The notes: generated by a model from the sequence alone, not told the origin. A stretch of DNA of 64,000 nt from UBA12191 sp009937185 (GCA_938075155.1 CALJGL010000005.1:18911-82910), one strand, 5' to 3'; shown: positions 42,151 to 51,485, numbered from the stretch's first letter. A program made the numbers and translations.

Positions 42151-43817
42151 TTCAGCAGGTCCAACAAGGCTTCACTCCCTTTATCTGCAACAGCAATCCA
42201 ATGAAGAATAACTTCTTGGGGCTTCCCATTTTTTAGATTCAAGATCCACCTGCAGATTCCATCTTCATTGACTTGCGGAGTCGGTTCGGTGTCTGAGCCA
42301 AGTTCAACGTTCACTTCTTCGAGCATACTCACAGGAATACGACTCACAAGCTCAAGGGGCACTTCATCCTCAAGGTAAGACTTTACGGTATAGCCCGTTC
42401 GTCTCTCGACTCTTGCTCTACTAAAGACCGAAGAGGAGGACTCTTTGTCTAATGACTGCAAATCTTGAACGTGGACGTTAATACGACCTTCTACTCCAAA
42501 ATGCTGTTCAAAGCTTTGTCCGGAATAGATGGTTCCAACACTTCCAGTCCCCACAAAAGTACCTGATCTATAACACTGAACTTCCCCAGCCAACAAAACG
42601 CCGATGCCCTCATGGATCAACTTCGCGCGCCTGAATACTCTAGGACTGACAAGAGGGATCGATTGGTAATCCAAAGTCGCCTTCATTTTATACTTGGCAA
42701 CCGTCACCTCATGAGCACTCCCGTCAGCAGGGATGGAGCTAGAGGTTTTCAATTGATATGTCACAACCCCACCTGAATCGCTCTCGACCAGAGGGGCCGC
42801 TCCCCAACTATCATCATAGTCTTCGGTGTCCAATCGAATACTGTCTCCCGCCGGACTCTCATTTGCAGAATCCAGCGATCTAGATGTCTTATTCTTTGAC
42901 GCAGTTTCGATCGCAGTGACTTCTTGAGGAATCAACTGCCCAGAGCTAAGGCCTAAGGAAGATCGCAAAGTCGACAAAGTCAATTGCACATCTTTCCAAT
43001 CCTCACCCGATGACTGAATCACTTTTGCTCCATATTCCCAACTGACAAATCCCGTCGACTCGTCTAATCGGGCATCATGGAAAGGTGTCCAGCTCGCAGT
43101 CGGAACGTCATAGGCCAATTCCACATAAACCGTCCCAGAGGTCTCCATTTGGAAAATCACGGTCGCTGTCCAACCACGATCAAATTCCTGAATACTGTAT
43201 GAATTAAGATCAAAAAGAATCTCGTCCCTACGATCATTCAATTTTTCCTGATCCTGCTTTAGTCGATCAACCTCAATTGCCACACTCAAATCAGAATCGA
43301 GGAGCCACTGTTGAATCTCATGGACTAATGAAGAATCAAAACTCTTCCCCAACTCTCTCGCTGTCAACGAAACGTAAGTTTCGAGAATCGATCTATATCT
43401 TTTCAGAAGTTCGCTTTGCAGTTCGATACGGTTAAGCGAGAAGCTAACTTCTAGAAGTTGATCCTTAATGTTATCAAGTTGTTCTTGGAGCGTGATGACC
43501 TCGTCAACCGGAGGAGTATTGAGCCCTTCCCTTGTCATCCTTACACCGAGAACAAGGCCTTTAATATCGTCACTCTTTACGAGCCGACCTCGAAGACTTG
43601 CGGGATCTAATGATGCAGGAAGACCCGAAAAAACAACTTCGCGGGTCCCCTTGGTGCCCTCAACTTTTTTCTGTCGATGAACTCGTGCTTTGTCTTCAAA
43701 AACAGTGACTGCGAATGGCACATTTTCCGGCTTGGAGAGGACAGCTTGTCCATCGACAACGCCACTGAAACACAACATTACGATAGAAATTAGGAAGAAA
43801 TTCATTGAGTTGCTCAT
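42147..43817 (-). CDS. DUF4139/MuiA-like exported protein (copy B)
   Basis: 556 residues with a signal peptide (hydrophobic 6-22), an N-terminal DUF4140-like region (FEDKARVHRQKKV, FSGLPASLDPASLRG), a coiled-coil region (about 105-205, LQEQLDNIKDQL...LKQDQEKLNDRRDEILFDL), and a C-terminal DUF4139 beta-rich region (VPTASWTPFHDARLDE). This is the domain order of the mucoidy inhibitor MuiA family. ATG 43817 overlaps the stop of the preceding paralogue (TGATG). Function unknown; family members sit in the periplasm or outer envelope. Confidence 0.8.
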   Translation of the reverse strand: MSNSMNFFLISIVMLCFSGVVDGQAVLSKPENVPFAVTVFEDKARVHRQKKVEGTKGTREVVFSGLPASLDPASLRGRLVKSDDIKGLVLGVRMTREGLNTPPVDEVITLQEQLDNIKDQLLEVSFSLNRIELQSELLKRYRSILETYVSLTARELGKSFDSSLVHEIQQWLLDSDLSVAIEVDRLKQDQEKLNDRRDEILFDLNSYSIQEFDRGWTATVIFQMETSGTVYVELAYDVPTASWTPFHDARLDESTGFVSWEYGAKVIQSSGEDWKDVQLTLSTLRSSLGLSSGQLIPQEVTAIETASKNKTSRSLDSANESPAGDSIRLDTEDYDDSWGAAPLVESDSGGVVTYQLKTSSSIPADGSAHEVTVAKYKMKATLDYQSIPLVSPRVFRRAKLIHEGIGVLLAGEVQCYRSGTFVGTGSVGTIYSGQSFEQHFGVEGRINVHVQDLQSLDKESSSSVFSRARVERRTGYTVKSYLEDEVPLELVSRIPVSMLEEVNVELGSDTEPTPQVNEDGICRWILNLKNGKPQEVILHWIAVADKGSEALLDLLK

Positions 43818-45733
43818 CAGTTCTCCTCCCCTTTTCTTTCTGGTGCATCGCGCTTCACCAATCCAGTGCCTTCAGGCGTTTCCAGTGTCCATAAAAGACG
43901 GACTTCTATTTTTCCTCCAGGAGGAACCTCTACATTCCAACGAAGTATTCCGTCTATTGGATCTGTGTTCACCGGGAGTGGGTCAGAAGCATTTTTATTA
44001 ATCTTAATTGAAACTCGCTCATCATCGGTAAATGGAATTCTTTCCACTATTTGAACAAGCTCAGTATTGCTCCCAAAATTTTCAAGATTGATGTTCAGAT
44101 CTGTTCGATACTGAATCACTTTTGATAATAAGCCTCGAGTCTCTTCTGTTTCTTGAACCGACCGTTTAAGTGCAATCGTGTCAAAAGTCCCCAGTTCCAA
44201 GACTAATTCTTCACCGGGTGCTACAGTTTTCTTCATACGAGTTTTGCCAAGATAGTTTCCACCAACAAATACAGAGACGTCTCCAGCCAGTAATGGAGCA
44301 TCTCCAGATAACTCCGAAATAATCCTTCGAAAAACAGTGGTATCGATTTCGGGTACACAGCGAAGTTCATTTCGGAATGACAAACTTTTTATCGAATAAA
44401 GAAGACGATGTGTTTCTCCGTCAGAGGGAATAGATTCTGCTCGTATCGACCCAAACACACTGAGAAAACCTCTATCGTCAATACGTGGGGAATCCCACCA
44501 TTGTGAGATCCCCTGATCTCTACCGCGTCTGGACTCGGCGACTAATCCACCCGCCAATGCAATTGATTTGTCCTCTGCTAGGTATAAGGACAACTCACTT
44601 CTCAACTCCTCAATTTGTTCATGAAGAGCAGCTCTCTTCAGAAACTCTTTTTCTTTTTTCGCGACGAGTCGACCCATTTCTGGAGCGGCCGCAGGACGAA
44701 GAGCTCGATTACCTTTGGCATCTTTGGACCCCGGGGCCCTCAATCCGTATCGAGCTCTCTCCAATGGCGTCCCCACCGAAGTATCCACATAACGATCACG
44801 TTGAATCTTCAGTGCAGAGAGCTGTGGAATATCTGCTCCCAATTCTGGAATACTAGTCGAGAATTGAATTGGAATCTGTGGCCAATTTTCACCTGTCAGC
44901 TGCTGAACATTTGCGAATGAACGAATTCGAATCGTCTCATTACTCGTATCCACATCTATCTCATATGAGGGATACCAAAATGCATCTGGGAGAAGGTACT
45001 GCACATTGAAGACTCCCCCCTCTCCAGTAGCATCAAGTAGATCCACCTCAATATAAGTCCGGACTCTTGCCTGGGATCCGGTCGCTTCTCCTAATTCCAG
45101 AGCGACTTCACTCCATTCAGCTCTCGCTTGGCGAAGAGAGGGCAACAGTTCAAGAATTTGTTGAGCAACAGCCGTCATCCCCGTCATGACATGAGTGGAT
45201 AGGGATTTCCATGAATCTAGATTCACTCCCGGTATCTGTTTCTCGTCCACATCTGCGGGAAGCAAGTTTTCATAATGATCATGCAGTTGAAGAAGCGTTT
45301 TTTCTCTTCTGGCGATTTCTTTCCAGCGTTGCTCTAGACGATCACTTTCTTTTCGAAGTTCTTCTATTCTCTCTGGCTCAATGGGATCTCCGCTGATTCT
45401 TTTGATTTGAACCGCCGAAACCTCAAGATTTCCGGTCGCTTCAACCTGCACTCCCCCATCAACGAGTGAAGCAGGAAGAGGCCCGACCAATAGCTTTCGC
45501 AGTCCTGCTTCTCCGTTCGGGAGTGCCAGAGTTCTCTCTACCCGTGCATTGCTTTGATAAAGTGTCACGGAGGTGATGGTGCCAACAGATTCCATCTGCT
45601 CCTGCGCAATGGCAGGAGCGGAAAACAACATCAAAGCCAGTAATAGTGACGAACTGAATAAACCTATTGCACGATTCTTGCTCTCGTTGATTTGGAACAG
45701 TGCATGACATTCATAATTCAAATCTTGCGGCAT
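43817..45733 (-). CDS. DUF4139/MuiA-like exported protein (copy A)
   Basis: 638 residues from ATG 45733, with GGAG about 8 bases upstream and lying 2 bases past the YceH stop; an upstream start would overlap it. A long leader precedes the hydrophobic LLLALMLFSAPAIAQ. The DUF4140 region holds YQSNARVERTL and LPASLVDGGVQVEATG. A coiled coil (about 125-215) and a DUF4139 region (AFWYPSYEIDVD) follow. It is the longer paralogue of the next gene. Together they suggest a two-component envelope complex, but no function is known. Confidence 0.8.
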   Translation of the reverse strand: MPQDLNYECHALFQINESKNRAIGLFSSSLLLALMLFSAPAIAQEQMESVGTITSVTLYQSNARVERTLALPNGEAGLRKLLVGPLPASLVDGGVQVEATGNLEVSAVQIKRISGDPIEPERIEELRKESDRLEQRWKEIARREKTLLQLHDHYENLLPADVDEKQIPGVNLDSWKSLSTHVMTGMTAVAQQILELLPSLRQARAEWSEVALELGEATGSQARVRTYIEVDLLDATGEGGVFNVQYLLPDAFWYPSYEIDVDTSNETIRIRSFANVQQLTGENWPQIPIQFSTSIPELGADIPQLSALKIQRDRYVDTSVGTPLERARYGLRAPGSKDAKGNRALRPAAAPEMGRLVAKKEKEFLKRAALHEQIEELRSELSLYLAEDKSIALAGGLVAESRRGRDQGISQWWDSPRIDDRGFLSVFGSIRAESIPSDGETHRLLYSIKSLSFRNELRCVPEIDTTVFRRIISELSGDAPLLAGDVSVFVGGNYLGKTRMKKTVAPGEELVLELGTFDTIALKRSVQETEETRGLLSKVIQYRTDLNINLENFGSNTELVQIVERIPFTDDERVSIKINKNASDPLPVNTDPIDGILRWNVEVPPGGKIEVRLLWTLETPEGTGLVKRDAPERKGEEN

Positions 45734-45734
45734 A

Positions 45735-46436
45735 CTATGAACTCCTTTTTTCGAGATCACCGATTCGTGCTGCTAACTCGTCAATACGTAATTCAAGATT
45801 TTTGACTGTTGTTGCCAGACTTTGATTCTCCGGAACAGAAGCGACGCTTCCCCGTTCAACCTTGGGCACCGGGGTGATCCCTGAAACAGGATCCAAGCCT
45901 TCCTGGTCGAACTCTGACATACTTTTGATGCGCTCATCCGATTGAAGTAGATGTCCCCAACGCACTCCTCTCTGAATACCAGGAGGAGTTAATCGACGCG
46001 CGAGTGGGGGTTGATGTTGAGCCAATCCTTCCAGTACGCGATTCAGCTCACCCATGTCAGCGATCGCCTTCATTCGTGAAGCACGGGTTCGCAACTCTCC
46101 CACTGTCTGCGCACCTCTTAGCAACAACTCCGCCAAGACAGCCATCGATGGACCATCTAATTCCAATTCGGATGTCAATTCCTGACGCCATTTCCCAGCT
46201 CTTGATCCTGAAACAAAAACCTGTGTCGTCATGGCCCGTCTCGCCAATCGAGAAAGAATGGCATCGACCTCATCTTCCATCATGGATACCACAGGATCCC
46301 TGTTGGATTTTTGATTACAGGCGGTCACGACCTGATTCAGGGTGAGTGGATAATACTGGGGAGTCGCCAGAGATTTCTCGATCAGGACTCCGATGACTCT
46401 TTGTTCTTGTGCATCCAGTAATGGGATCTCAGACAT
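45735..46436 (-). CDS. yceH: YceH-like DUF480 protein
   Basis: 233 residues. LLDAQEQRVIGVLIEKSLATPQYYPLTLNQVVTACNQKSNRDPV is shortened here to its hallmarks: RVIGVLIEK, YPLTLNQV and ACNQKSNRDPV are the DUF480 signature, and LLLRGAQTVGELRTR starts the second winged-helix domain. The C-terminal coiled segment (VKNLELRIDELAARIGDLE) is typical. The family is widespread and uncharacterised. It starts the coupled operon of the two DUF4139 proteins; co-occurrence may reflect shared regulation. Confidence 0.85.
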   Translation of the reverse strand: MSEIPLLDAQEQRVIGVLIEKSLATPQYYPLTLNQVVTACNQKSNRDPVVSMMEDEVDAILSRLARRAMTTQVFVSGSRAGKWRQELTSELELDGPSMAVLAELLLRGAQTVGELRTRASRMKAIADMGELNRVLEGLAQHQPPLARRLTPPGIQRGVRWGHLLQSDERIKSMSEFDQEGLDPVSGITPVPKVERGSVASVPENQSLATTVKNLELRIDELAARIGDLEKRSS

Positions 46437-46739
46437 GATTTGGGCTTTCCATCGACTCTTATGGCCTTTTCATGATTCATAACAGCAGAGAATCAGGTTT
46501 CAATGAGTGCGATTCGCGGTCCTATTTCAGGGCCGCAAAGTCAATGACATACGTTACTTCCCGAAGGAGCCTTTTTCGAGAGACTGTAAAAAACTCCATA
46601 TGGGGTCTCAGCGTAGCTCTCCTCCCCCTCCCTGATATGAAATCCTTTTACGGATACGAAGAGTCAGGGATCGATGAACACGTATTCAGGGGATAGGCTG
46701 TTCCTCTGAGTCCATATCGAAACTCAACAGGGAGGTGCT
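46437..46739. other. 303-bp divergent intergenic region with one hairpin
   Basis: No gene supported. GCGGTCCT (46516-46523), ATTTC, AGGGCCGC (46529-46536) is an 8-bp stem without a T-run. GAGAC/GTCTC flank a CCATATGG palindrome near 46579-46611. Promoters for the yceH operon and the SpoU gene should lie here; no consensus box is convincing. Confidence 0.5.
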
Positions 46740-47318
46740 GTGTCTAGGAAACGAAGAATCGATCAGCATCGTGCCGATGCCGACTCCCGTTCCCAACGTC
46801 CTCGCCCTGGATTGGTGTTGATTCTCGATAATATTCGAAGCCTTACAAACGTCGGATCCATCTTCAGAGCGGCCGACGGCTTTGGCGTACGAAAAATATA
46901 TCTTTGCGGTATCACTCCGACCCCGCCCCGCCCCGAGATTGCCAAGATCTCGTTGGGAGCAGAGGACACTATCGAATGGCAACATCTGGAGGATCCTGCT
47001 GTCGCCGTTCGAAAACTTCAAAACGACGGATATACGGTGTTGTCTCTAGAGCAAACAAGAGAATCCGAGTCGATATACGACTATCAATACCCACATCCCC
47101 TCGCCATCGTCCTCGGTCATGAGGTCGTGGGAGTAGATGAGCAGATTCTGTTTCTCGGCGATGGGAGTGTTGAGATTCCCATGTTTGGATCGAAGCACTC
47201 TCATAATGTGGCGACGTCGTGTGGAATCCTTCTCTCTGAGGTTCGAAGACATTGGCTGGGACTTGGAGATTCTCCTCCTTGGTTAACACCCTCAGATACC
47301 TCTGGAGGTCAAGCATGA
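46740..47318 (+). CDS. SpoU/TrmH-family RNA 2'-O-methyltransferase
   Basis: 192 residues from GTG 46740, with GGGAGG upstream. Motif 1 is VLILDNIRSLTNVGSIFR (Asn and Arg for catalysis), motif 2 is LAIVLGHEVVGV, motif 3 is IPMFGSKHSHNVATSCGI, in which a His replaces the more usual Leu of SLNVA. These form the SPOUT trefoil knot and methylate a 2'-hydroxyl of tRNA or rRNA. The protein is short, without an N-terminal substrate domain. Its 3' end contains the first copy of a 26-bp tandem duplication. Confidence 0.85.
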   Translation: MSRKRRIDQHRADADSRSQRPRPGLVLILDNIRSLTNVGSIFRAADGFGVRKIYLCGITPTPPRPEIAKISLGAEDTIEWQHLEDPAVAVRKLQNDGYTVLSLEQTRESESIYDYQYPHPLAIVLGHEVVGVDEQILFLGDGSVEIPMFGSKHSHNVATSCGILLSEVRRHWLGLGDSPPWLTPSDTSGGQA

Positions 47319-47349
47319 CTCACTTTTCTGGAGATCAAGCATGACTCAC
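47301..47349 (+). repeat. 26-bp tandem duplication carrying a ribosome site and ATG
   Basis: TCTGGAGGTCAAGCATGACT at 47301 recurs at 47327 (with one G-to-A change), followed by CAC in both. Each copy supplies a GGAG-type site and an ATG. The second ATG (47341) starts the RNase HII-like gene. The first (47315) opens a nine-codon frame whose TGA overlaps the second ATG, and it overlaps the SpoU stop codon. Confidence 0.9.
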
Positions 47350-48312
47350 TACATCGCAGGACTAGATGAAGCGGGTTATGGGCCTTGGTTGGGCCCCATG
47401 GTCATTGGATTCTCATCTTTTGAAGCCCCCCCCGGCACCTCTCCCAGTGCTCCTTGGGACGAAGTGCCAGCCCTCGGCCGTGCTGGCCGGCGCGAAAAGG
47501 GAGTGATCTCTGTTGCAGACTCCAAAAAACTACACCGATCCGGAACTGGAGATCTCACTCGCCTAGAAGAAGCCGTTCTCGCATTTGTCACATTGGAAAA
47601 AGGGGAGCCCCCTCGCTCCTTCAGAGAGCTCGTCAATCATCTGACAGCAGGTCGATCGGAATACTTGGATAAGTATCCTTGGTATCGCGATCAGGATCTC
47701 CAACTTCCCTACTCAGTAGACTCACTCGAACTTTCTGGCAAGACACGAAAGCTCGCGAGAGGACTGGAAGCCGCCCAACTTCAATTTCAAGAAATCCGTG
47801 CGATTCCCCTCGAAGTGCTTGAGTTCAATTCTGAAGTCAAAGCAAGAGGAGGAAAGGGAGCGGTCGATGCTTGGGCCATGGGAAGATTCCTTCACTGGCT
47901 ATGGAATCAAGATCAACGTCCGAGTGTTGAAGTTTGGACCGACCGCCTTGGAGGGCGTGAACGATATGGTCCTCTTCTCTACCCTCTGTTTCCTGGATGT
48001 CAGTTTAAGATTCTTGAACAAGATAAAGATTCACAGTCCTATCGTGCATCTCGACCTGACGGAAAAAATGTCGAAGTACATTTCAGAAAAGAATGCGAAG
48101 ATCACAGTTTCTGCACAGCTCTAGCATCGATGACAGCGAAGTACCTTCGAGAGCTTCACATGGTGTTGCTCAACCGTTGGTGGGCAGAGAAAATCCCAGA
48201 ATTGAAGCCCACTGCGGGTTATCCACAGGACGCTAGACGGTTTATCGCAGAAGTTGAAGAAGCCAGAGAACACTTAGGAATCGAAAAACAAATCTTGATC
48301 AGGAGCCGCTGA
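47341..48312 (+). CDS. Divergent RNase HII-like protein
   Basis: 323 residues. AGLDEAGYGPWLGPMVIG matches the first RNase HII block (DEAGRGPLAGP), with Asp9 and Glu10 as metal ligands; VADSKKL (Asp60 region) and the later LASMTAKYLRELHM and AGYPQDARRF correspond to the DSKKL, AAASxxAKxxRD and GYxxxxH blocks. RNase HII cuts RNA-DNA junctions at embedded ribonucleotides. The protein is about 100 residues longer than usual, with insertions (about 30-55 and 85-190), so activity and specificity are open. The site of its start is duplicated. Confidence 0.68.
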   Translation: MTHYIAGLDEAGYGPWLGPMVIGFSSFEAPPGTSPSAPWDEVPALGRAGRREKGVISVADSKKLHRSGTGDLTRLEEAVLAFVTLEKGEPPRSFRELVNHLTAGRSEYLDKYPWYRDQDLQLPYSVDSLELSGKTRKLARGLEAAQLQFQEIRAIPLEVLEFNSEVKARGGKGAVDAWAMGRFLHWLWNQDQRPSVEVWTDRLGGRERYGPLLYPLFPGCQFKILEQDKDSQSYRASRPDGKNVEVHFRKECEDHSFCTALASMTAKYLRELHMVLLNRWWAEKIPELKPTAGYPQDARRFIAEVEEAREHLGIEKQILIRSR

Positions 48313-48407
48313 ATCCCTCAATGGGCTTCATATAAGGCCAAAGTTGATACTGAATCGCCTCTCGGCTAATTTCTCAGATCGACATCTACTAATTTAAGGA
48401 GCACTTC

Positions 48408-50120
48408 GTGGCTGATAATAAACCCTCCTCCGATCTGGACATTGCACGCTCGGTACCACTCAAAGAGATCCGTGAGATCGCTGAGAAATACGGTATTCAT
48501 GAGTCTGAATTAACTCCTCATGGTCGCCACATGGCAAAAGTCCCACTCTCCATCCTCGACCGACTCCAAGATAAACCAGATGGAAAGTACATCGATGTTA
48601 CCGCCATCAATCCTACCCCTCTGGGTGAAGGAAAAACGGTAACGACGATAGGACTAGGATTGGGACTCAATCACATCGGTAAAAAAGCAGTCTCAACGAT
48701 CCGCCAACCATCGATGGGTCCAGTGTTTGGTATAAAAGGAGGAGCAGCTGGAGGTGGAAATAGCCAAGTGATCCCTATGGAAGACTTCAATCTTCACCTC
48801 ACTGGGGACACTCATGCCATCGGGCTGGCCAATAACCTTCTCGCAGCCTGGGTCGATACTTCCATATTGTTGGGCAATCCTCAGAAAATTGATCCTGCGA
48901 CTGTCACCTGGCGACGCTGCATCGATGTGAATGACAGAACTCTGCGTCAGGTCATATCCGGTTTAGGTGGCTCAAAAAATGGAGTCCCCAGAGAAACCGG
49001 ATTTGACATCACTAGTGCTAGCGAAGTGATGGCGATTCTCGGGCTCTCGCTGGATGCCAAAGATCTCAGAAAGCGCTTGGGCGACATCGTAGTCGCAACG
49101 GATACCGATGGTCAGCCTGTCACAGCCGAAGCTATAGGCGCAGCAGGTGCTATGGCTGTCGTTCTCAAAGACGCCATTCATCCCACATTCATGCAAACCT
49201 TGGAAGGCACGGGCTGCTTCGTTCACACCGGGCCATTTGCAAACATTGCTCACGGTAATTCCTCCATCGTCGCCGATAAAATCGCTCTTAAACTCTGTGA
49301 CTACGTCGTTACAGAAAGCGGATTTGGCGCAGATATGGGTGCCGAGAAGTTCTTCAACATCAAGTGTCGCGTGAGCGGACTAAAACCAGATGCCGCCGTC
49401 GTCGTGGCAACGATTCGAGCATTGAAGGTCCATAGTGGACGCTTCAAGATTTCACCAGGAAAGCCACTGCCTGAAGAAATGCTGAAGGAGAACATTCCTG
49501 CAGTTGAAGAAGGGATTGTGAATCTCAAGCGTCATATCGAAAACGTCGGCAAATTCGGTGTACCAGTTATTGTCGCTTTGAACAGATTCCCCACTGATAG
49601 CGATGGCGAAGTAGAAGTTGTACTGAATATGGCTCGCAGTTTTGGAGCGTTCGACGCCGTGATCTCCGACGTTCATTCACGTGGAGGAGAAGGTGGAGCT
49701 GAACTTGCAGAAGCCGTCGTCAGAGCATGTGAAGAAGTACCCTCAAAATTCTCTTTGCTGTACCCCGATGACATGCCGGTGAAAGAAAAGATCTCAACGA
49801 TCTGTAAAGAGATATACAGGGCGGATGGCGTTAAACTACTTCCGGCGGCACGTAAATCCATACGCAAATTTGAGAAAATGGGCTTGGGTCATCTGCCGAT
49901 CTGCATGGCAAAAACTCAGTACTCATTTTCTGACGACCCCAAAAAGATTGGTGCCCCTGACAACTTCCAAATGACTGTCAGGGATGTTCGTCTCTCTGCC
50001 GGTGCTGGTTTCCTATATGCACTGACGGGAGACATCATGACGATGCCGGGTCTGGGTTCAAAACCTGCGTTGCTCAACATCGATCTGGATGAGCAAGGGC
50101 TTCCTGCAGGTCTCTTCTAA
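48408..50120 (+). CDS. fhs: Formate--tetrahydrofolate ligase
   Basis: 570 residues, near family length. The P-loop-like site is NPTPLGEGKTVTTIGL; MGPVFGIKGGAAGGG, FNLHLTGD and the TIRQPS start of that block are family marks; the C-terminus GKIMTMPGLG-like IMTMPGLGSKPAL is present. It makes 10-formyl-THF from formate, ATP and THF in one-carbon metabolism. GTG 48408 has AAGGAG 6 bases upstream. Only one base separates its stop from the next gene's ATG. No other one-carbon gene is in the window. Confidence 0.95.
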   Translation: MADNKPSSDLDIARSVPLKEIREIAEKYGIHESELTPHGRHMAKVPLSILDRLQDKPDGKYIDVTAINPTPLGEGKTVTTIGLGLGLNHIGKKAVSTIRQPSMGPVFGIKGGAAGGGNSQVIPMEDFNLHLTGDTHAIGLANNLLAAWVDTSILLGNPQKIDPATVTWRRCIDVNDRTLRQVISGLGGSKNGVPRETGFDITSASEVMAILGLSLDAKDLRKRLGDIVVATDTDGQPVTAEAIGAAGAMAVVLKDAIHPTFMQTLEGTGCFVHTGPFANIAHGNSSIVADKIALKLCDYVVTESGFGADMGAEKFFNIKCRVSGLKPDAAVVVATIRALKVHSGRFKISPGKPLPEEMLKENIPAVEEGIVNLKRHIENVGKFGVPVIVALNRFPTDSDGEVEVVLNMARSFGAFDAVISDVHSRGGEGGAELAEAVVRACEEVPSKFSLLYPDDMPVKEKISTICKEIYRADGVKLLPAARKSIRKFEKMGLGHLPICMAKTQYSFSDDPKKIGAPDNFQMTVRDVRLSAGAGFLYALTGDIMTMPGLGSKPALLNIDLDEQGLPAGLF

Positions 50121-50121
50121 A

Positions 50122-50883
50122 ATGAAAGTTCACCGATCCACCTCCTACAGTTGCCCCCTTCCTCACCTGAGTTACGGCATCCTTTTTCTTTTATGGCTCT
50201 CAGGATTATTGCTGGTCCCCACTACTTCCATCCATGGAGAAGAGCGCCCCTTCGTGGGTTCAGTGACCATCAAAGAGATCAAGAAGGGGCCTGAATCAGA
50301 GACCCTTCTAAAGGTGAAGGAGAAGAAAGGTGAAGTGGAGGTCAAGATCACTGGCAAAACAGTGATCGAACTTCATGAAATCGTGTCGATCAAAGAGCTC
50401 GAACCAGGCTCCTCGATTCATGTGCTAGGCAAAAAGCAGGGCGAACAGCTTGGAGCGGGCGGTGCACGTTACCCTCCCATGATTATTAAGATTCATGCCA
50501 TCGTATCAGGCTCCCTGAGACCGCCGGCTCTTCCAGAAAAACTCCGCGGAAATGGACTGACTTGGATCAGTGGAACTCTCAAGTCTGTCAACAACGGTAC
50601 CGAGCGCGAAGTTGCAGAACACAGACTGGGTACCTCTCTCGGAACAGAAACCTTGCGAATTAAAAGGGTAAAAGCAAACACCTTGAAAAAGCGAAAGAAA
50701 GTTTTTCTTGGTGGGTACCTCGATGATTCAGATCGAAAAAATAGAACTCTGGAAGCTGTCGAAATCTTGCAACTCGCGCCACGGTGGAAGAAATATGAAT
50801 CCACTCATAACCTTGCAAAAAGACTCCCGAAGAAAAGGGTAAAAGAAGGCGACGATAAAGATGACGACGATCTGCCTTTTTAA
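50122..50883 (+). CDS. Exported Lys-rich protein of unknown function
   Basis: 253 residues from ATG 50122, one base after the fhs stop. A basic, Ser-rich head precedes a hydrophobic segment (GILFLLWLSGLLLV) ending near SIHG, likely a signal peptide. The rest has alternating Lys/Glu/Val strands (VTIKEIKKG, LLKVKEKKGEVEVKITGKT), resembling one or more OB-like beta-barrels, and ends in an acidic DDKDDDDLPF tail. No family recognised. Its stop shares TTAA with the convergent SprT-like gene. Confidence 0.65.
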   Translation: MKVHRSTSYSCPLPHLSYGILFLLWLSGLLLVPTTSIHGEERPFVGSVTIKEIKKGPESETLLKVKEKKGEVEVKITGKTVIELHEIVSIKELEPGSSIHVLGKKQGEQLGAGGARYPPMIIKIHAIVSGSLRPPALPEKLRGNGLTWISGTLKSVNNGTEREVAEHRLGTSLGTETLRIKRVKANTLKKRKKVFLGGYLDDSDRKNRTLEAVEILQLAPRWKKYESTHNLAKRLPKKRVKEGDDKDDDDLPF

Positions 50884-51485
50884 TCTTTCCCTGAATCTCC
50901 GAAGAGAATCCCCTGCTTCAAGCGTCGCGACATCTTACTGAACCAACCGAGCTCCGAATTTGGAGTTTTTATAGAATCGACAGAATCTTCGATCACCTCC
51001 ACAAGGATTCCCCCACATCCTACGTGTTGATAATCCCTCTGCCCTTTGGCAATACGTCGAGACACTCGAATGCCCACTTCAAGCTCTTCGCGGCATGATT
51101 CGCAATAGACCATTTCTCTTCTGTGTCGACCTTGGGCACGCATCTGATGTGTTCGTTTCCCATTACCGCCAATTTCGAGAAATATGCTTCTCCATTCCTC
51201 ACCATGAGATTTCACATCCGACCCCGCAATGATGTGGGCTAACTCATGGAGAACAGTGTTTCGGTACTGGTCCCGGTTTTCCTCCAGGCTGAAAATGGGA
51301 AGACTCAGCCCCACCTGCTTACGCTTAGGACAGGCATTTCCAGCACTGCTGGTCAATCGACGACTCAGCCTGATGTCGGTTCCGATCAAGCGACTTCTGT
51401 ATTTAGGAAATTTCTCATACAGTTCGTCAAAGATCAATTTCGCTTCAGATTCAAGCTCAGTCATACAAGAGGAGGGCTCACTCAA
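50880..51485 (-). CDS. SprT-like zinc metalloprotease
   Basis: 201 residues. HELAHIIAG at 80-88 with His94 in KSHGEEW is the SprT active site, and CESC (128-131) plus a late CGGI form the C-terminal zinc ribbon. It resembles bacterial SprT-family proteins, related to SPRTN (DNA-protein crosslink protease). TTG 51485 has AGGAG about 8 bases upstream and overlaps the dehydrogenase stop; ATG 51464 is the alternative. Confidence 0.8.
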   Translation of the reverse strand: MSEPSSCMTELESEAKLIFDELYEKFPKYRSRLIGTDIRLSRRLTSSAGNACPKRKQVGLSLPIFSLEENRDQYRNTVLHELAHIIAGSDVKSHGEEWRSIFLEIGGNGKRTHQMRAQGRHRREMVYCESCREELEVGIRVSRRIAKGQRDYQHVGCGGILVEVIEDSVDSIKTPNSELGWFSKMSRRLKQGILFGDSGKD

